64,000 bases of DNA from Hyphomonas adhaerens MHS-3 (GTDB taxonomy: Bacteria > Pseudomonadota > Alphaproteobacteria > Caulobacterales > Hyphomonadaceae), in NCBI RefSeq assembly GCF_000685235.1, contig NZ_ARYH01000001.1:62001-126000 (forward strand), in the 5' to 3' direction. This document shows, in pieces, positions 62,992 through 64,000 of this stretch. The notes under the pieces are model-generated. The model saw only the letters and a program-made list of their open reading frames with translations, was not told the DNA's origin and made no database searches. Both the position numbers and the translations under genes were made by a program. Numbering within the stretch: the stretch's first letter is position 1; each line of letters starts with the position of its first letter.

Positions 62992-63444
62992 ATGACCAAT
63001 ATCGACGCCATCAACCGAAACATATTGCACGAACTTCAGGCAAATGGCCGGATCAGCAATCTGGAGCTGGCCGAGAAAGTCGGCCTGTCGCCATCGGCCT
63101 GCCTGCGCCGCGTGCAGGAACTGGAACGCAGCGGCGTTATCCAGGGGTACCGGGCCGTGGTCGACCGGACGGCAACCGGCGGCGGCTTCCTGGCCTATGT
63201 CACGGTCGGCCTGTCCCGGCATACTAAGACGGATCAGGCGGCCTTCGAGAAAGCCATGCACAAAGCCCCGGAAGTCCGCGAGTGCCACAATGTGACGGGC
63301 ACGGTCGAATACCTGTTACGTGTCGAGGTCGCCGACCTCGCCGCCTACAAGCATTTCCATACGGAAGTGCTGGGCACAGTCCCGCAGGTCAGCGCCATCA
63401 CGTCCTATATCGTGATGGGCTCCCCCAAGGACCAACGCGCCTGA
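62992..63444 (+). CDS. Lrp/AsnC-family transcriptional regulator
   Basis: 150 residues. Helix-turn-helix (NRNILHELQANGRISNLELA, LSPSACLRRVQELERSGVI) and the ligand domain with VRECHNVTGTVEYLLRVEVA. It starts at ATG 62992; an open frame reading back over the LysE gene is a shadow. Divergent from LysE, which it probably activates or represses in response to an amino acid. The second Lrp-type regulator in the window; the other at 16351-16821 serves methionine gamma-lyase. Confidence 0.92.
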   Translation: MTNIDAINRNILHELQANGRISNLELAEKVGLSPSACLRRVQELERSGVIQGYRAVVDRTATGGGFLAYVTVGLSRHTKTDQAAFEKAMHKAPEVRECHNVTGTVEYLLRVEVADLAAYKHFHTEVLGTVPQVSAITSYIVMGSPKDQRA

Positions 63445-63452
63445 CGTCAGGA

Positions 63453-64000
63453 TCAGGTGTCGGATTTCTTGGCGTTGCGCTTGCGCTCGTGCGGGTCGAG
63501 GAAGATCTTGCGCAGGCGGATATTCTCCGGCGTCACTTCCACGAGTTCGTCGTCGGAGATGTAGGCCAGCGACTTTTCCAGCGTCATCTGAAGCGGCGGG
63601 GTCAGGCGCACGGCCTCGTCCGAGCCGGAGGCCCGCATGTTGGTCAGCTTCTTGCCTTTGAGCACGTTCACTTCGAGGTCGTTGTCGCGCGTGTGCTCAC
63701 CCACGATCATGCCGCCATACACCTTGTCGCCCGGATGGATCATCATCGGCCCACGGTCTTCGAGGTTCCACAGGGCGAAGGCCACGGCCTCCCCCTGCTC
63801 CATGGCGATCAGCACACCGGTGTGACGGCCCTGGATGCGGCCCTTGTGCGGGGCGTATTCATGGAAGACGCGGTTCATGATGGCCGTGCCGCGCGTATCC
63901 GACAGCAGCTCGCCCTGATACCCGATCAGGCCGCGCGTCGGGGCGTGGAACACCATGCGGGTGCGGCCGGCGCCTGAGGGGCGCATGTCCAGCATGTCGG
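63453..64000 (-). CDS. typA: GTP-binding protein TypA/BipA, C-terminal part
   Basis: The last 182 or so residues are visible; the gene starts beyond the right edge. The segment FHAPTRGLIGYQGELLSDTRG and the YGGMIVGEHTRDNDLEVNVL block are the TypA C-terminal domain, followed by KGKKLTNMRASGSDEAVRLTPP. It is a ribosome-associated translational GTPase involved in stress adaptation. The final SDELVEVTPENIRLRK tail is complete. Its stop lies 8 nt from the Lrp stop. Confidence 0.95.
   Translation of the reverse strand, partial: DMLDMRPSGAGRTRMVFHAPTRGLIGYQGELLSDTRGTAIMNRVFHEYAPHKGRIQGRHTGVLIAMEQGEAVAFALWNLEDRGPMMIHPGDKVYGGMIVGEHTRDNDLEVNVLKGKKLTNMRASGSDEAVRLTPPLQMTLEKSLAYISDDELVEVTPENIRLRKIFLDPHERKRNAKKSDT

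Overview
The window is about 64 kb of GC-rich (roughly 60-65 %), densely coding DNA from an alphaproteobacterial chromosome, most likely Caulobacterales and best guess the Hyphomonadaceae (Hyphomonas-like). The family guess rests on the combination of a perfect CtrA-type box (TTAA-N7-TTAA), a UrcA-family secreted protein, a DUF1489 protein, a DnaX without the usual zinc-binding cysteines, a Fur lacking the structural CxxC, and the glnD-murJ-trpS and def/fmt/truA housekeeping blocks. No prophage, insertion sequence, CRISPR array, rRNA or tRNA gene was seen.

Layout. 1-3.2 kb: 5' part of a Baeyer-Villiger-type flavin monooxygenase running off the left edge, an EamA exporter, a DUF1489 protein and an exported protein. 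3.3-5.6 kb: an alkylation-repair and Fur operon (O6-alkylguanine methyltransferase, YcaQ/AlkX-like DNA glycosylase, Fur). 5.6-10.7 kb: dienelactone-hydrolase-like lipoprotein, the nitroreductase-tsaB-rimI operon, an Nfu Fe-S scaffold, a CtrA-box-preceded membrane protein and a PCu(A)C copper chaperone. 10.8-16.3 kb: glnD-murJ-trpS. 16.3-18.1 kb: an Lrp regulator divergent from methionine gamma-lyase, with a palindrome between them. 18.1-24.5 kb: an unusual RHH-TM-EF-hand protein, a BON-MscS channel, EthD and acyl-CoA dehydrogenase genes, and a Cu/Ag-type P-type ATPase. 24.5-32.0 kb: truA, a GNAT, fmt, a quinone oxidoreductase, def, rmuC, ybaB and dnaX. 32.1-37.7 kb: a TonB/TolA-like protein, a tyrosine phosphatase, a SYLF lipoprotein, MscS, amn and an unknown gene. 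38.5-41.6 kb: small envelope proteins (UrcA, YXWGXW, EF-hand) and a GAF-EAL c-di-GMP phosphodiesterase. 41.6-56.8 kb: the two class Ia ribonucleotide reductase genes nrdB and nrdA lie 12 kb apart, each with its own NrdR box. Between them are a 2H phosphoesterase bracketed by REP-like repeats, a truncated haemoglobin divergent from an HxlR regulator, SulP, CPA2 and TerC transporters, an alkylsulfatase, and an LpxR gene next to a diverged relative. 57.4-64 kb: an S9 peptidase, a membrane TPR protein with eight near-identical 46-residue repeats overlapping a globin-like gene, a LysE/Lrp pair and the 3' part of typA.

Most of the content is core metabolism and envelope maintenance. The most unusual items are the RHH-TM-EF-hand protein at 18.1-19.0 kb, the TPR/globin gene pair at 59.5-62.0 kb with three identical 138-bp repeats, and the LpxR tandem. 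All functional statements come from reading translations and motifs by eye; no database search was run.
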